From: an uncultured Rivibacter sp.
Lineage (GTDB): Bacteria; Pseudomonadota; Gammaproteobacteria; Burkholderiales; Burkholderiaceae
DNA length: 64,000 bases
Direction: 5' to 3'
Assembly (NCBI GenBank): GCA_946480925.1
Contig: CAMLLU010000002.1
Span: 62,001-126,000, forward strand
The position numbers and the translations under genes were made by a program. The notes below the pieces were generated by a model. The model ran no database searches, was not told the DNA's origin, and worked only from the letters and a program-made list of their open reading frames with translations. Positions within the stretch are counted from its first letter, which is position 1, and every line of letters starts with the position of its first letter. Below are positions 1 through 8,918 of the stretch, piece by piece.

Positions 1-200
1 CCACGCATGCCGAGAAGTCGACGGTGAAGTCGGGCCAACTCAATGCGGTGCCTACGCAAGGTGGTGCGGGAGGTCTCACTGCGATGGAAGCGGCAGCCGC
101 TGCCGCGCAAGCGCAGATGGCTGCAGCCGCAGCGAGCGAACCGGCCACCGACGTGAAGTTCTGCGCCATTGACGATCCGACTTGCGAAGCCTGTCAGTGA
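1..200 (+). CDS. nrdA: Ribonucleoside-diphosphate reductase alpha subunit, C-terminal tail (partial)
   Basis: Only the last 65 codons are present, read from base 3 to the TGA at 198-200. The protein ends in CEACQ; this C-x-x-C pair at the extreme C-terminus is the swinging dithiol that re-reduces the active site of class I ribonucleotide reductase. It sits before a beta-subunit gene on the same strand, which fixes the identity. The tail ahead of the cysteines is an alanine-rich linker (about 25 residues, mainly Ala, Gln and Met), consistent with a flexible arm. The rest of the gene lies before the window. Confidence 0.9.
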   Translation, partial: THAEKSTVKSGQLNAVPTQGGAGGLTAMEAAAAAAQAQMAAAAASEPATDVKFCAIDDPTCEACQ

Positions 201-369
201 AGTCCGACAGCGACGACGTGCGTGATGAAGAACTCGTGCATGTCGTCGCTGCGATTCACTCGAGTCGCGAGCATCGCAGCGCGCTCAAGACATCACTCGC
301 ACCACGCTTCGACATGCGCATTGCGATGCGATACCGCAACAGCTTTCGCTTCGCGATGTCAAGAAGTGC

Positions 370-398
370 TTGGTGTTTGAACACAACACTCCGATAAT
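370..398 (+). promoter_or_regulatory. Candidate sigma70 promoter for nrdB
   Basis: TTGGTG at 370-375 and GATAAT at 393-398 are separated by 17 bases, about 25 bases before the nrdB start. A short inverted repeat, GTGTT-TG-AACAC (373-384), overlaps the -35 element and could bind a regulator. The 222-base gap after nrdA makes an independent nrdB promoter plausible. This is inferred from sequence only. Confidence 0.45.
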
Positions 399-422
399 TC
401 GCCGTTATAGGAAGTTCACCTT

Positions 423-1607
423 ATGTTGGTCTGGGAAGACAACGCTCGTTCCACATCGCTAGCCTCCAACAGCACCGCGCCCAACTCGCAAGTACGCGAC
501 GCGCGGGCCGTGACCTCCTCGCCTCTTCAAACTGCGCCTGCCGTTGTTGAGGCAGTGCCTCACGTGCAATCGGCGCAATCGACCAGCACGCGTCGCGTCA
601 ACGTCGCCGACAAGCGCATCATCAACGGCCAGACTGACGTGAACCAGCTGGTGCCGTTCAAGTACAAGTGGGCCTGGGAGAAGTACCTCGCCACCTGTGC
701 CAACCACTGGATGCCGCAGGAGATCAACATGTCGCGCGACATCGCGACGTGGAAGGATCCCAACGGCTTGAGCGAAGACGAGCGCCGCATCATCAAGCGC
801 AACCTCGGCTTCTTCGTCACCGCCGATTCGCTGGCCGCCAACAACATCGTGCTGGGCACCTATCGCCACATCACGGCGCCCGAATGCCGCCAGTTCCTGT
901 TGCGTCAGGCCTTTGAAGAAGCGATCCACACGCACGCCTACCAGTACATCGTGGAGTCGCTGGGGCTCGATGAAAGCGAGATCTTCAACAGCTACCACGA
1001 AGTGCCGTCGATCCGGGACAAGGACGAGTTCCTGATTCCGTTCATCGACCAGATCATGGATCTGAACTTCCACACCGGCACACCCGAGAACGACCAGAAG
1101 CTGCTCAAGTCGCTGATCGTCTTCGCCTGCCTGATGGAGGGCCTGTTCTTCTACGTGGGCTTCACGCAGATCCTGGCGCTGGGCCGCCAGAACAAGATGA
1201 CCGGTGCGGCAGAGCAGTACCAGTACATCCTGCGCGACGAATCGATGCACTGCAATTTCGGCATCGATCTCATCAACCAGATCAAGCTCGAGAACCCGCA
1301 CCTGTGGACTGCGGAGTTCAAGGTAGAAATCAAGGCGCTGTTCCAGAAGGCCGTGGAGCTGGAGTACCGCTATGCGGAAGACACCATGCCCCGTGGCGTG
1401 CTGGGCCTCAACGCCTCGATGTTCAAGGGTTACCTGCGTTACATCGCGAACCGGCGCGCAACGCAGATCGGCCTGGAGGAGCTCTTCCCGAACGAGGAAA
1501 ACCCGTTCCCATGGATGAGCGAAATGATCGACCTGAAGAAGGAACGCAACTTCTTCGAGACGCGTGTCATCGAGTACCAGTCCGGTGGCGCGCTCTCGTG
1601 GGATTGA
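423..1607 (+). CDS. nrdB: Ribonucleoside-diphosphate reductase beta subunit (class Ia R2)
   Basis: 394 residues. R2 houses the di-iron centre and tyrosyl radical that start ribonucleotide reduction by NrdA, supplying dNTPs in the cytoplasm. The E-x-x-H-x-x-x-Y pattern is present as E166, H169 and Y173, matching the iron ligands and radical tyrosine of the family; D135 and the later RDESMH segment supply the other ligands. The radical tyrosine is retained, so this is not a class Ic (Tyr-less) enzyme. About 60 N-terminal residues rich in Ser/Thr/Ala precede the conserved fold. ATG 423 follows AGGAAG (409-414). It is downstream of nrdA with its own likely promoter. Confidence 0.95.
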   Translation: MLVWEDNARSTSLASNSTAPNSQVRDARAVTSSPLQTAPAVVEAVPHVQSAQSTSTRRVNVADKRIINGQTDVNQLVPFKYKWAWEKYLATCANHWMPQEINMSRDIATWKDPNGLSEDERRIIKRNLGFFVTADSLAANNIVLGTYRHITAPECRQFLLRQAFEEAIHTHAYQYIVESLGLDESEIFNSYHEVPSIRDKDEFLIPFIDQIMDLNFHTGTPENDQKLLKSLIVFACLMEGLFFYVGFTQILALGRQNKMTGAAEQYQYILRDESMHCNFGIDLINQIKLENPHLWTAEFKVEIKALFQKAVELEYRYAEDTMPRGVLGLNASMFKGYLRYIANRRATQIGLEELFPNEENPFPWMSEMIDLKKERNFFETRVIEYQSGGALSWD

Positions 1608-1818
1608 CGTTTCCGGGCACGAGACTCGGAGATCAGGTCATGTTGATGGATCAAGCTCGGTGAGCCAGATCGACGCAAACGCAAGAAGAAATGCGCGGTC
1701 TGGCTTGCGACCCCATTCACCGTACCGGGGCGCCTCTCCAAGGCAAACACGGGCGGTGAATCGCTGCACTGAATCGAACAGTGCGGCGTTCTTTGCAACT
1801 TGATCAAGGAGAATCGTG

Positions 1819-2301
1819 ATGGCAACTGCGAAGAAAGCTCCGGCCAAGAAGGCCGCTGCGAAGAAGGCCCCGGCCAAGAAGGTCGCCGCCAAGAAGGCTC
1901 CGGCCAAGAAGGCCGCTGCGAAGAAGGCTCCGGCCAAGAAGGTCGCTGCCAAGAAGGCGCCTGCTAAGAAGGTTGCTGCCAAAAAGGTCGCCGCCAAGAA
2001 GGCTCCGGCCAAGAAGGCCGCTGCCAAGAAGGCGCCTGCTAAGAAGGTTGCTGCCAAGAAGGCTCCGGCCAAGAAGGCCGCTGCGAAGAAGGCCCCTGCG
2101 AAGAAGGCCGCTGCCAAGAAGGCTGCGAAGAAGCCTGCTGCCAAGAAGCCTGCGAAGAAGGCTGCTGCGAAGAAGCCTGCGGCCAAGACGGCCGCTGCTG
2201 CTCCTGCTGCCGCTCCTGCGAAGCCTGCCGCAGCTCCGGCTGCCAAGACGACGCTGAGCCCGCAAGCTGCTTGGCCGTTCCCCACGGGCAACAAGCCCTG
2301 A
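1819..2301 (+). CDS. Histone H1-like, lysine/alanine/proline-rich nucleoid protein
   Basis: 160 residues made almost entirely of short units such as [10 protein letters not shown] and KVAAK, with an Ala/Pro-rich C-terminal stretch ending in FPTGNKP. Such proteins resemble eukaryotic histone H1 tails and bacterial AlgP/HctB-like proteins, which bind and compact DNA through positive charge; no folded domain is visible. ATG 1819 is preferred over GTG 1816 because AAGGAG lies at 1806-1811. The gene ends in a strong hairpin terminator. Internal DNA repeats make length variation between strains likely. The exact target and regulatory role cannot be told from sequence. Confidence 0.85.
   Translation: MATAKKAPAKKAAAKKAPAKKVAAKKAPAKKAAAKKAPAKKVAAKKAPAKKVAAKKVAAKKAPAKKAAAKKAPAKKVAAKKAPAKKAAAKKAPAKKAAAKKAAKKPAAKKPAKKAAAKKPAAKTAAAAPAAAPAKPAAAPAAKTTLSPQAAWPFPTGNKP
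1827..2160 (+). repeat. Tandem 15-base coding repeats inside the H1-like gene
   Basis: Near-identical 15-base units of the form AAGAAGGCTCCGGCC and variants with GCCGCTGCG or GTCGCTGCC repeat through the gene. Each encodes a pentapeptide such as [10 protein letters not shown] or KKVAA. Several longer blocks recur almost exactly (for example around 1843, 1903 and 2059), suggesting expansion by slippage or unequal recombination. Confidence 0.85.
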
Positions 2302-2321
2302 GCTCGCTTCCGGCGATCAGC

Positions 2322-2346
2322 AAGCCCGGCTTCGGCCGGGCTTTTT
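2322..2346 (+). terminator. Rho-independent terminator after the H1-like gene
   Basis: A perfect 9-base stem, AAGCCCGGC / GCCGGGCTT, closes a TTCG loop and runs into a T-tract (2342-2346), 20 bases after the stop codon. This is a classic intrinsic terminator. Confidence 0.9.
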
Positions 2347-2367
2347 GCTTCTGTGCACAACGCCAGC

Positions 2368-2694
2368 ATGAAGCCTGAATCCGACTGGCCCTGCGCACGC
2401 GCCGACGGCGCCGGCACGCTGCTGGACGTGCACGTCGTGCCGGGAGCGCGCCGCACCGAGGCTTGTGGCCTGCACGGCGATGCGCTCAAGTTGCGGCTGG
2501 CGGCTCCGCCGGTGGACGGCCAGGCCAATGACTGCCTGTTGCGTTGGCTGGCCGAGCAGCTGCAGGTGCCGCGCCAGCAAGTAGTGCTCAAGCGCGGCTC
2601 CACGTCACGGCGCAAGCAGGTGTGGCTGCCGATGGGCTTGGCTGACGTACGTCGCTGGCTCGATAGCCTGCCGGCCGTGCCGGCATCGCGCTGA
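2368..2694 (+). CDS. DUF167 (YggU/UPF0235) family protein
   Basis: 108 residues. It carries the DUF167 hallmarks: a VVPGARR segment, the [15 protein letters not shown] core and a SRRKQVW segment near the end. The family is a small conserved fold of unknown function; in many bacteria it sits beside YggT-type membrane proteins, which is not the case here. ATG 2368 is chosen; an in-frame GTG at 2353 lies only 7 bases beyond the T-tract of the preceding terminator. No strong ribosome binding site is visible. Confidence 0.85.
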   Translation: MKPESDWPCARADGAGTLLDVHVVPGARRTEACGLHGDALKLRLAAPPVDGQANDCLLRWLAEQLQVPRQQVVLKRGSTSRRKQVWLPMGLADVRRWLDSLPAVPASR

Positions 2695-2772
2695 GAAGTC
2701 TTTCACGCAGATTCACACCCGGCGCCGCGCCATCGGATCACACTTCCTTCAGCCATTGAAGGAGTTGTCGTC

Positions 2773-3243
2773 ATGGCACACGTCACCGCTTCGTTTGCCG
2801 CGGCCTTTTTCGCGCTGTGTGCGGCAGCAGCAGATGCCCAGGGCATCCACGCGGCAACTCCCATTCCGGCGGTGGGTGTGAAGCTCTCGCAGGCCAGCGA
2901 CAGCAAGACTTATCGCGCCGACGCGGCCCGTCACCTCTACGACGCCTACTCGCACCGCATCTACCGAGGCAAGCTGCCGCCACTGATCCATGCAGTGGTT
3001 GTCGTGGAGACTGAAGTCGACGCGCAGGGCCGCGTGGTGGACGTGAACTTCGTGCGTGTGCCCAGCCATGCACCGGAAGTCGTGGCCGCCGTGCGTCAGA
3101 TGCTGCGCGACGCATCGCCGCTTCCGGTGCCCGAGCGCATGGGCCGGGTCAAGTACACCGACATCTGGCTCGTGGACAAGAGCGGCCACTTCCAGCTCGA
3201 CACGCTGACCGAAGGCCAGCTGATGGGGCACGAGCAGCGCTGA
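2773..3243 (+). CDS. Exported protein with a TonB C-terminal-like domain
   Basis: 156 residues. The first ~22 residues form a signal peptide (hydrophobic core rich in Ala/Phe, cleavage probably after ADA). From about residue 70 the pattern of a beta-strand, 'ETEVDAQGRVVDVNFVR', then an alpha helix with A-V-x-x-M resembles the C-terminal domain of TonB/TolA energy transducers, but no membrane anchor or proline-rich arm is present. It is likely a soluble periplasmic protein. GAAGGAG at 2758-2764 gives a strong ribosome binding site. Function is unknown; the TonB-like call is by pattern only. Confidence 0.65.
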   Translation: MAHVTASFAAAFFALCAAAADAQGIHAATPIPAVGVKLSQASDSKTYRADAARHLYDAYSHRIYRGKLPPLIHAVVVVETEVDAQGRVVDVNFVRVPSHAPEVVAAVRQMLRDASPLPVPERMGRVKYTDIWLVDKSGHFQLDTLTEGQLMGHEQR

Positions 3244-3255
3244 GCTGCCTTGCGC

Positions 3256-3459
3256 CTACAGAGGCTGGGTATTGGCGAAGCTAGGCGCAGCAGGTTCCCT
3301 TGCAGTTGTGGGCTCGGTCGCGGGCCCCAGCGCCTTTGGCTGGATCTGCAATGACTTCCAGGCTTCCTGGATCTTCTGGTGTGCGGCAATCTCGCTCTGA
3401 TAGCCGGCTATCTTGCGCTGCAGCTTGGCGATCTGGTGCCTAGCCTGCATTGTGGTCAC
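3256..3459 (-). CDS. Small coiled-coil protein, hypothetical
   Basis: 67 residues from GTG 3459 (or 64 from ATG 3450). Residues ~5-38 are heptad-like (QIAKLQRKIAGYQSEIAAH), predicting a coiled coil; the rest is Pro/Ala-rich. AAGGCAG precedes the GTG. The frame is open and in register with the stop codon of the upstream kinase: the 23 codons between that TGA and the GTG are also open and charged, so read-through would add about 90 residues to the kinase. It converges with the gene ending at 3243. I do not recognise the family; it may not be expressed. Confidence 0.4.
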   Translation of the reverse strand: MTTMQARHQIAKLQRKIAGYQSEIAAHQKIQEAWKSLQIQPKALGPATEPTTAREPAAPSFANTQPL

Positions 3460-3528
3460 CGATGCTGCCTTGCGAGCCTTGTCGAGCTTGCGCTGCAGCA
3501 GCAGCCGGCCCCGCTCGTGGCCGCGGCC

Positions 3529-4437
3529 TCAAAGGCCCAGGGCAGTGCGATCGATGAGGTGGTTTTGAGGGCCGGGCGATGCGATCTTCAGCGCGCCCGC
3601 GCGGTTGCCCAGTTGAGCGCAGCGTGTAAGGGGCCAGCCGCGTTCCAGGCCGTAGAGCAGGGCACCGCGGAAGGCATCGCCGCAGCCGGTCGGGTCGACC
3701 ACTGCCGTGGCTGCCACGCCGGATACGCGGGTCACTTCGCCTTGCACCCAGATGTCGCAACCCTCGGCGCCGAGCGTAACCACCACGCCCTGCAGATGCG
3801 AACGCGAGAGCGCTTCCAGGCTGAGCCCGGTGCGCTCACACAGCATGCGGGCCTCGTAGTCGTTGACCGCCACCCACGTGGCCTGCTCGACGAAGCGCCG
3901 AAGCTCGGCGCCGTTGAACATCGGCAGGCCCTGGCCGGGGTCGAACATGAAGGGGATGCCGGCTTCGGCAAGTTGCTGCGCATGCTGCAGCATGGCGTCG
4001 CGCCCATCGGGCGCAATGATGCCGACCTTCAAGTCGGCACGGCCGGCAGGCACGGCCGTTTCGTGGGCCTGCTGCATCGCGCCGGGGTGGAAGGCCCACA
4101 GCTGGTTGTTGTCTTGGTCGGTGATGCAGAAGGCCTGTGCGGTGTAGGTGTCGGCGATCGTGCGCACGAACTCCGTGTTCAAGCCCAGCGTGCTCAGGCG
4201 CTCGAGATAGGGCCCGCCGTCTGCCCCCAGCGTGGCCATCACTGCCGGCTCGCCGCCCAGGGCCTTCAGCGTGTAGGCGATGTTGCCCGCGCAGCCGCCG
4301 AACTCGCGCTTGAGCGTGGGTACCAGGAACGACACGTTCAGGATGTGGATCTGCTCGGGCAGGATCTGCTGCGCGAAGCGGCCCGGGAAGGTGGTGATGG
4401 TGTCGAATGCGAGAGACCCGCAGATCAAGGCCGGCAT
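3529..4437 (-). CDS. PfkB-family kinase, adenosine-kinase-like
   Basis: 302 residues. The fold is that of PfkB/ribokinase enzymes, which phosphorylate sugars or nucleosides with ATP. The N-terminal glycine-rich FGGCAGN segment and the anion-hole motif DPTGCGDAF, with catalytic Asp near D254, are intact. Close Burkholderiales proteins of this type have been described as adenosine kinases, but substrate specificity cannot be read from sequence. CGGAG precedes ATG 4437 by about 7 bases. It follows the DUF3426 gene by 17 bases in the same run. Confidence 0.85.
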   Translation of the reverse strand: MPALICGSLAFDTITTFPGRFAQQILPEQIHILNVSFLVPTLKREFGGCAGNIAYTLKALGGEPAVMATLGADGGPYLERLSTLGLNTEFVRTIADTYTAQAFCITDQDNNQLWAFHPGAMQQAHETAVPAGRADLKVGIIAPDGRDAMLQHAQQLAEAGIPFMFDPGQGLPMFNGAELRRFVEQATWVAVNDYEARMLCERTGLSLEALSRSHLQGVVVTLGAEGCDIWVQGEVTRVSGVAATAVVDPTGCGDAFRGALLYGLERGWPLTRCAQLGNRAGALKIASPGPQNHLIDRTALGL

Positions 4438-4454
4438 GAATGGCTCCGAAAAAA

Positions 4455-5516
4455 CTAGGGGTAGAAGATCTCGACCGTGTAGCCGGCCACACGTTGGCCG
4501 CTGGTGGACAGCAAGGCCTGCAACGTGGACTCGGCACCGGCGCCGAGCTCGTTTCCCTTGGCCTGGAAGTCCGCGGCCGACAGCGCACGGCGCGTGACCA
4601 GCAAACCGTTGGGGTCGGTCATGCTCAGCTCGATCGCCGGCAGCAGGGCATTGAGGTGGCCGCGATTGCGCAGCACCACGGTCAGCCGGTAAGCGTCGCC
4701 GTTGCCATTGGCCTTGATGAGCGAACTGCTCTCGACCACGAGGTCGTCGATGCGGCGCGGCGCCTGCAGCGTGCAGCCGGTGCGTTGGCACACCTGGGCC
4801 AGGTAGATGCGTGCTTGCGGAAACTCGGCCGCCACGAGATCGCGCCACTGGTAGGCCACCTGTGCAGCCAGCGTCAGCATCAACGCCAGCATCAACCCAG
4901 CCAGCACGCCCCGCACCGCCGGGCTGCGCCAGCGCTCGGCCCGCTCGGCATGTCGCACGAACTGCGGCGCCACCGGCTCGGGCTTCGCACCTGGCTTCTT
5001 GGTGCGGGTGCGCAGCTTGTCCTGGCGGATGCGCGGCGGTTGCGCCGGTGGGGGCTCCAATGAGTCGCCAGGGCGGGTGGCCGCATGCATCAGCTCTTCC
5101 GGGAACTGCGCGTCGGCAAAGTCGAACGGGGCGGCCGCTTCTTCCTCTTCTTCGGGAGGCTCGGGCTGCAGGCCGAGCTCGCGTCGAAGGAAGCGCGAGT
5201 CGAGCACGTCGGACTCGTTGGTGGCCGGCAGGTCAGGGTCGTCCTCCACCGGATCGGCACTGCGTTGCTGGCTCTGGGTGGAGGTCCAGTCGTCCGGCGC
5301 CGACGGACGCATCAGCGCTGGGGCTTCAGGCTCGACTGCAGCACGCGGCTGCGGGCGCTGCGGCGGTGGCTCGCGTTCGAGGTCGAACAGCCCTTCGAGC
5401 GCGTTGAAGACTTCCTGGCAGCGGCCGCAACGCACCCAGCCTTCGGAGATCTTCAGCTGATCCTGCACGACACGGAAGATCGTGCCGCAGGCGGTGCACC
5501 GAGTCGCCAGGCTCAT
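4455..5516 (-). CDS. Zinc-ribbon and DUF3426 membrane protein
   Basis: 353 residues. An N-terminal MJ0042-type zinc ribbon is formed by C7, C10, C30 and C33 (CTAC...CGRC). A long acidic, proline-rich region follows, then one transmembrane helix near residues 200-225 and a periplasmic DUF3426 domain to the end. Function of the family is unknown; the layout (cytoplasmic zinc finger, single helix, exported domain) would suit a membrane sensor. Its ATG overlaps the prmA stop by 4 bases (ATGA, 5513-5516), so the two are translationally coupled. Confidence 0.88.
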   Translation of the reverse strand: MSLATRCTACGTIFRVVQDQLKISEGWVRCGRCQEVFNALEGLFDLEREPPPQRPQPRAAVEPEAPALMRPSAPDDWTSTQSQQRSADPVEDDPDLPATNESDVLDSRFLRRELGLQPEPPEEEEEAAAPFDFADAQFPEELMHAATRPGDSLEPPPAQPPRIRQDKLRTRTKKPGAKPEPVAPQFVRHAERAERWRSPAVRGVLAGLMLALMLTLAAQVAYQWRDLVAAEFPQARIYLAQVCQRTGCTLQAPRRIDDLVVESSSLIKANGNGDAYRLTVVLRNRGHLNALLPAIELSMTDPNGLLVTRRALSAADFQAKGNELGAGAESTLQALLSTSGQRVAGYTVEIFYP

Positions 5517-6424
5517 GGGGCCGATGCTGCCGCGCGGCCTGCCGTCATGAGGATCCAGCCGTCCTCGCTGTCACTCACCTCTAGCGTGAGCCACGGGGCA
5601 TAGGCGGCTTTTAGCTCGTCGGCCTGGCGCTCCAGGATGCCGGCCAGCACGAGGTGCCCGCCCGGCGCCACGTGACCGGCGAGCAGCGGCGCCAGCAGCT
5701 TCAGCGGCGTGGCCAGGATGTTGGCCAGCACCAGCGGATAGTGGCCTTGCGCCAGCTCGGGCAGGCCGGCGTTCAGCGACACGCCGTTGGCCCTTGCATT
5801 GGCCTCGGTGGACGTGACGGCGGCGGGATCGATGTCCACCGCGTCGATGTGCCGTGCGGCATGCAAGGCCGTGCCAATGGCAAGGATGCCGGAGCCGCAG
5901 CCGTAGTCGAGCACGCGCGTCCACCGTGCCGCGAGCTGCGGTGCCTGGCGGGCGATCCAGCGCAGGCACATGCGGGTGGTCGGATGGGTGCCGGTGCCGA
6001 AGGCCAGCCCGGGGTCGAGCCGGATCACCCGCTGCGCGTCCTCGGGCGGCTCATGCCATGACGGCACGATCCAGAACTCGGGGGTGATCTCGACCGGAGC
6101 GAACTGCGACTGCGTGAGCCGCACCCAGTCTTCGTCGGGCACCGTGTCGAGGCTCTGCACATGCACGTCGGCTGCCCAGTCTTGCGCCAGCAGCAGCGTG
6201 GCGGCCTCAGTGGCAGCCTCGGCATCGGCGAACAGCGCACGCAGCGTCGAACGCTGCCAGCCGCCCCGCGGTGCCGGCAGGCCGGGCTCGCCGAACAGCG
6301 CCTGCTCGGCCGGTGTGTCGGCATCGGCGTCTTCCACCGACACCGACAGCGCATCGAGTTCCATCAGCGCGTCGGAGACGGTCTCGACGAGGTCTTCACC
6401 GGCGAGCAACAGCAGTTCGACCAT
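5513..6424 (-). CDS. prmA: Ribosomal protein L11 methyltransferase
   Basis: 303 residues, the usual family length. PrmA trimethylates lysines and the N-terminus of ribosomal protein L11 using S-adenosylmethionine. The SAM-binding motif LDYGCGSGILAIG lies near residues 170-182, the preceding DPGLAFGTGTHPTT segment is diagnostic of PrmA, and VLANILATPL is the catalytic post-motif. It lies 13 bases after accC, and this accB-accC-prmA order is common in beta-proteobacteria. Confidence 0.95.
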   Translation of the reverse strand: MVELLLLAGEDLVETVSDALMELDALSVSVEDADADTPAEQALFGEPGLPAPRGGWQRSTLRALFADAEAATEAATLLLAQDWAADVHVQSLDTVPDEDWVRLTQSQFAPVEITPEFWIVPSWHEPPEDAQRVIRLDPGLAFGTGTHPTTRMCLRWIARQAPQLAARWTRVLDYGCGSGILAIGTALHAARHIDAVDIDPAAVTSTEANARANGVSLNAGLPELAQGHYPLVLANILATPLKLLAPLLAGHVAPGGHLVLAGILERQADELKAAYAPWLTLEVSDSEDGWILMTAGRAAASAP

Positions 6425-6437
6425 GGCGACCCTCGCG

Positions 6438-7787
6438 TCAACGCTTGTGCTGGCTCATCCACCCTTCGAGGTAGTGGATGCTGGTGCCGCCTTCGACGAA
6501 CTTCGCATCCACCATCAGCTCGCGGTGCAGCGGGATGTTGGTCTGGATGCCTTCGACGAGCGTCTCGGAGAGTGCCGTGTTCATGCGCGCCAGCGCCTGC
6601 TCGCGCGTGTCGCCGTGCACGATGATCTTGCCGATCATCGAGTCGTAGTTGGGCGGCACGAAGTAGTTGGTGTAGGCATGCGAATCGACGCGAACACCGG
6701 GGCCTCCGGGCGCATGCCACATCGTGATGCGACCCGGCGACGGCGTGAACTTGTACGGGTCTTCGGCGTTGATGCGACATTCGATCGCATGGCCGCGCAT
6801 TTCGATCTGGCGCTGCGTGAACGGCAGCTTCTCGCCGGCGGCCACGCGCAGCTGCATCTGCACGATGTCGATGCCGGTGACCAGTTCGGTGACCGGGTGC
6901 TCCACCTGCACGCGCGTGTTCATCTCGATGAAGTAGAACTCGCCGTTTTCGTAGAGGAATTCGAAGGTGCCCGCACCGCGGTAGCCGATCTTCTTGCAGG
7001 CCGCCGCGCAGCGTTCGCCCACCCGTTCGATGAGCCGGCGCGGTACACCGGGCGCCGGTGCCTCTTCGATGATCTTTTGATGGCGGCGCTGCATGGAGCA
7101 GTCGCGCTCGCCCAGCCACACGGCGTTGCGGTGCTGGTCGGCCAGTATCTGGATCTCGATGTGGCGCGGGTTCTCGAGGAACTTCTCCATGTAGACCGCT
7201 GGGTTGCCGAAGGCGGCACCCGCTTCGGCCCGCGTGGTCTGCACGGCATGGATCAGCGCAGCCTCGGTGTGCACCACGCGCATGCCGCGCCCGCCGCCGC
7301 CGCCGGCCGCCTTGATGATGACCGGGTAGCCCACCGATCGGGCGATCTTGGTGATCTCCTTCGGGTCGTCGGGCAGCGCACCTTCGGAGCCCGGCACGCA
7401 GGGCACGCCGGCCTTGATCATCGCGTTCTTGGCCGACACCTTGTCGCCCATCAGGCGAATGGATTCCGGCGTGGGGCCGATGAAGGTGAAGCCGCTTTGC
7501 TCCACGCGCTCGGCGAAGTCGGCGTTTTCGGAAAGAAAGCCGTAGCCTGGGTGAATGGCCTCGGCATCAGTCACTTCGGCCGTCGAGATGATGGCCGGCA
7601 TGTTGAGGTAGCTCTGCGCCGACGGGGCTGGTCCGATGCACACGGCTTCGTCGGCCAGCTTTACGTACTTGGCGTCGCGGTCGGCCTCGGAATACACCAC
7701 CACCGACTTCACGCCCATCTCGCGGCAGGCCCGCTGGATCCGCAGGGCGATCTCCCCGCGGTTCGCGATCAGGATCTTCTTGAACAT
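6438..7787 (-). CDS. accC: Acetyl-CoA carboxylase, biotin carboxylase subunit
   Basis: 449 residues. AccC carboxylates the biotin of AccB using ATP and bicarbonate, the first half-reaction of malonyl-CoA formation for fatty acid synthesis. The N-terminal [13 protein letters not shown] segment, the ATP-grasp glycine loop [14 protein letters not shown] (near residue 160) and the [13 protein letters not shown] active-site segment are all present. It starts 12 bases after accB and is clearly co-transcribed. Confidence 0.97.
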   Translation of the reverse strand: MFKKILIANRGEIALRIQRACREMGVKSVVVYSEADRDAKYVKLADEAVCIGPAPSAQSYLNMPAIISTAEVTDAEAIHPGYGFLSENADFAERVEQSGFTFIGPTPESIRLMGDKVSAKNAMIKAGVPCVPGSEGALPDDPKEITKIARSVGYPVIIKAAGGGGGRGMRVVHTEAALIHAVQTTRAEAGAAFGNPAVYMEKFLENPRHIEIQILADQHRNAVWLGERDCSMQRRHQKIIEEAPAPGVPRRLIERVGERCAAACKKIGYRGAGTFEFLYENGEFYFIEMNTRVQVEHPVTELVTGIDIVQMQLRVAAGEKLPFTQRQIEMRGHAIECRINAEDPYKFTPSPGRITMWHAPGGPGVRVDSHAYTNYFVPPNYDSMIGKIIVHGDTREQALARMNTALSETLVEGIQTNIPLHRELMVDAKFVEGGTSIHYLEGWMSQHKR

Positions 7788-7799
7788 CGAGCAGCTTCC

Positions 7800-8267
7800 T
7801 TACTCGATGACAAACAGCGGCTGACCGTATTCGACTGCCTGGCCGTTCTCGACCAGGATCTTGGTGACCTTGCCGGCCTTGTCGGCTTCGATCTCGTTCA
7901 TGATCTTCATCGCCTCGATGATGCAGATCGGTTCACCTTCCTTGACCTCCGAGCCCACGTCGACGAACGACTTGGCGCCGGGGCTGGCCGAGCGGTAGAA
8001 GGTGCCGACCATCGGAGACTTCACGACGTGGCCGGTCTCGGCCGGGGCAGCCGGGGCTGCACCAGCGGCCAGCGTGGCCGCTGCTGGAGAGGCCATCACC
8101 GCGGGAGCTGCCACGGGCTGGGCGATCACCGGTGCCACGGAGGCCACCGTGGCCACCGGGCTCGCCTTGACGATGCGGACCTTGCCGTCGGCTTCGGTGA
8201 TTTCCAGTTCGGAGACGTTCGATTCGGACACAAGGTCGATCAGCGTCTTCAGCTTGCGAAGATCCAT
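7800..8267 (-). CDS. accB: Acetyl-CoA carboxylase, biotin carboxyl carrier protein
   Basis: 155 residues. The protein carries biotin between carboxylase and transferase. The biotinylation motif EAMKIMNEI is present, with the acceptor at K121, and the Ala/Pro-rich linker (about residues 38-75) joins the N-terminal region to the biotinyl domain. ATG 8267 is chosen because GGAGAG precedes it by 7 bases and because it begins [13 protein letters not shown], the normal family start; a longer frame to 8345 lacks support. Confidence 0.96.
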   Translation of the reverse strand: MDLRKLKTLIDLVSESNVSELEITEADGKVRIVKASPVATVASVAPVIAQPVAAPAVMASPAAATLAAGAAPAAPAETGHVVKSPMVGTFYRSASPGAKSFVDVGSEVKEGEPICIIEAMKIMNEIEADKAGKVTKILVENGQAVEYGQPLFVIE

Positions 8268-8357
8268 GGATGCTCTCTCCAACTCGGTCGTTGTTGTGGA
8301 CCGGGGCCTCGTGAGGCGGGCCGGCCGATATAGGGAAAACTGCAAAAAGAGCCTGCG

Positions 8358-8804
8358 TCAGCGGCCGGGCTTCATCACGCGGTCGAGCGCGAACTCGAGC
8401 GCAAGTCGATACCCTGCCGTTCCCAGCCCCACGATCACGCCTTCGGCGATGTCGGAAAAGTAGGAGTGGTGACGGAAGGGCTCGCGGCGGTGCACGTTCG
8501 ACAAGTGCACCTCCACGAAGGGCAGCGCCACCCCGGCAAAGGCATCGCGCAAGGCAATGCTGGTGTGGGTGAAGGCGCCCGGGTTGATGATGATGAAGGC
8601 CGTGCCATCGGTGCGTGCGGCGTGCACGCGGTCGATCAGCGCGCCTTCGTGATTGCTCTGAAAACTTTCCAGCTTGGCGCCGCGATCATTGGCGATCTTG
8701 GCCAGTTCTGCATTGATCTGCTCCAGAGTCGTCGAGCCGTAGACCTGGGGCTCACGAGTGCCCAGCAGGTTGAGGTTCGGACCGTGGAGAACGAGGATCT
8801 GCAT
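8358..8804 (-). CDS. aroQ: 3-dehydroquinate dehydratase, type II
   Basis: 148 residues, matching the family. It dehydrates 3-dehydroquinate to 3-dehydroshikimate in the shikimate pathway. The catalytic tyrosine (Y22 in REPQVYG) and histidine (H100 in VEVHLSNVH) are present, as are the LHGPNLN start and NPGAFTHTS loop. ATG 8804 is the natural family start; a frame extending to 8879 adds unrelated residues. Placement just before accB is typical of beta- and gamma-proteobacteria. Confidence 0.96.
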   Translation of the reverse strand: MQILVLHGPNLNLLGTREPQVYGSTTLEQINAELAKIANDRGAKLESFQSNHEGALIDRVHAARTDGTAFIIINPGAFTHTSIALRDAFAGVALPFVEVHLSNVHRREPFRHHSYFSDIAEGVIVGLGTAGYRLALEFALDRVMKPGR

Positions 8805-8918
8805 GGCTGGCGGGACGTTGGCGGAAAGATGTGCCAAAGAAGTTGCGAAAACCTGAACTTTACGCGCAAATGGACACAAAATCGAGCCGGCTTTACAGAT
8901 CGGCTCAACTTGGCCGGC

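Noticed and set aside
182..397. 71-codon open frame between nrdA and nrdB
   Set aside because: Overlaps the nrdA end in another frame and runs into the nrdB promoter; no ribosome binding site or recognisable sequence.
1819..2160. Repeats as a CRISPR array
   Set aside because: The 15-base units are contiguous and encode Lys/Ala/Pro pentapeptides; there are no spacers.
5970..8333. 787-codon plus-strand open frame over prmA, accC and accB
   Set aside because: Opposite three certain genes; no domain in the translation.
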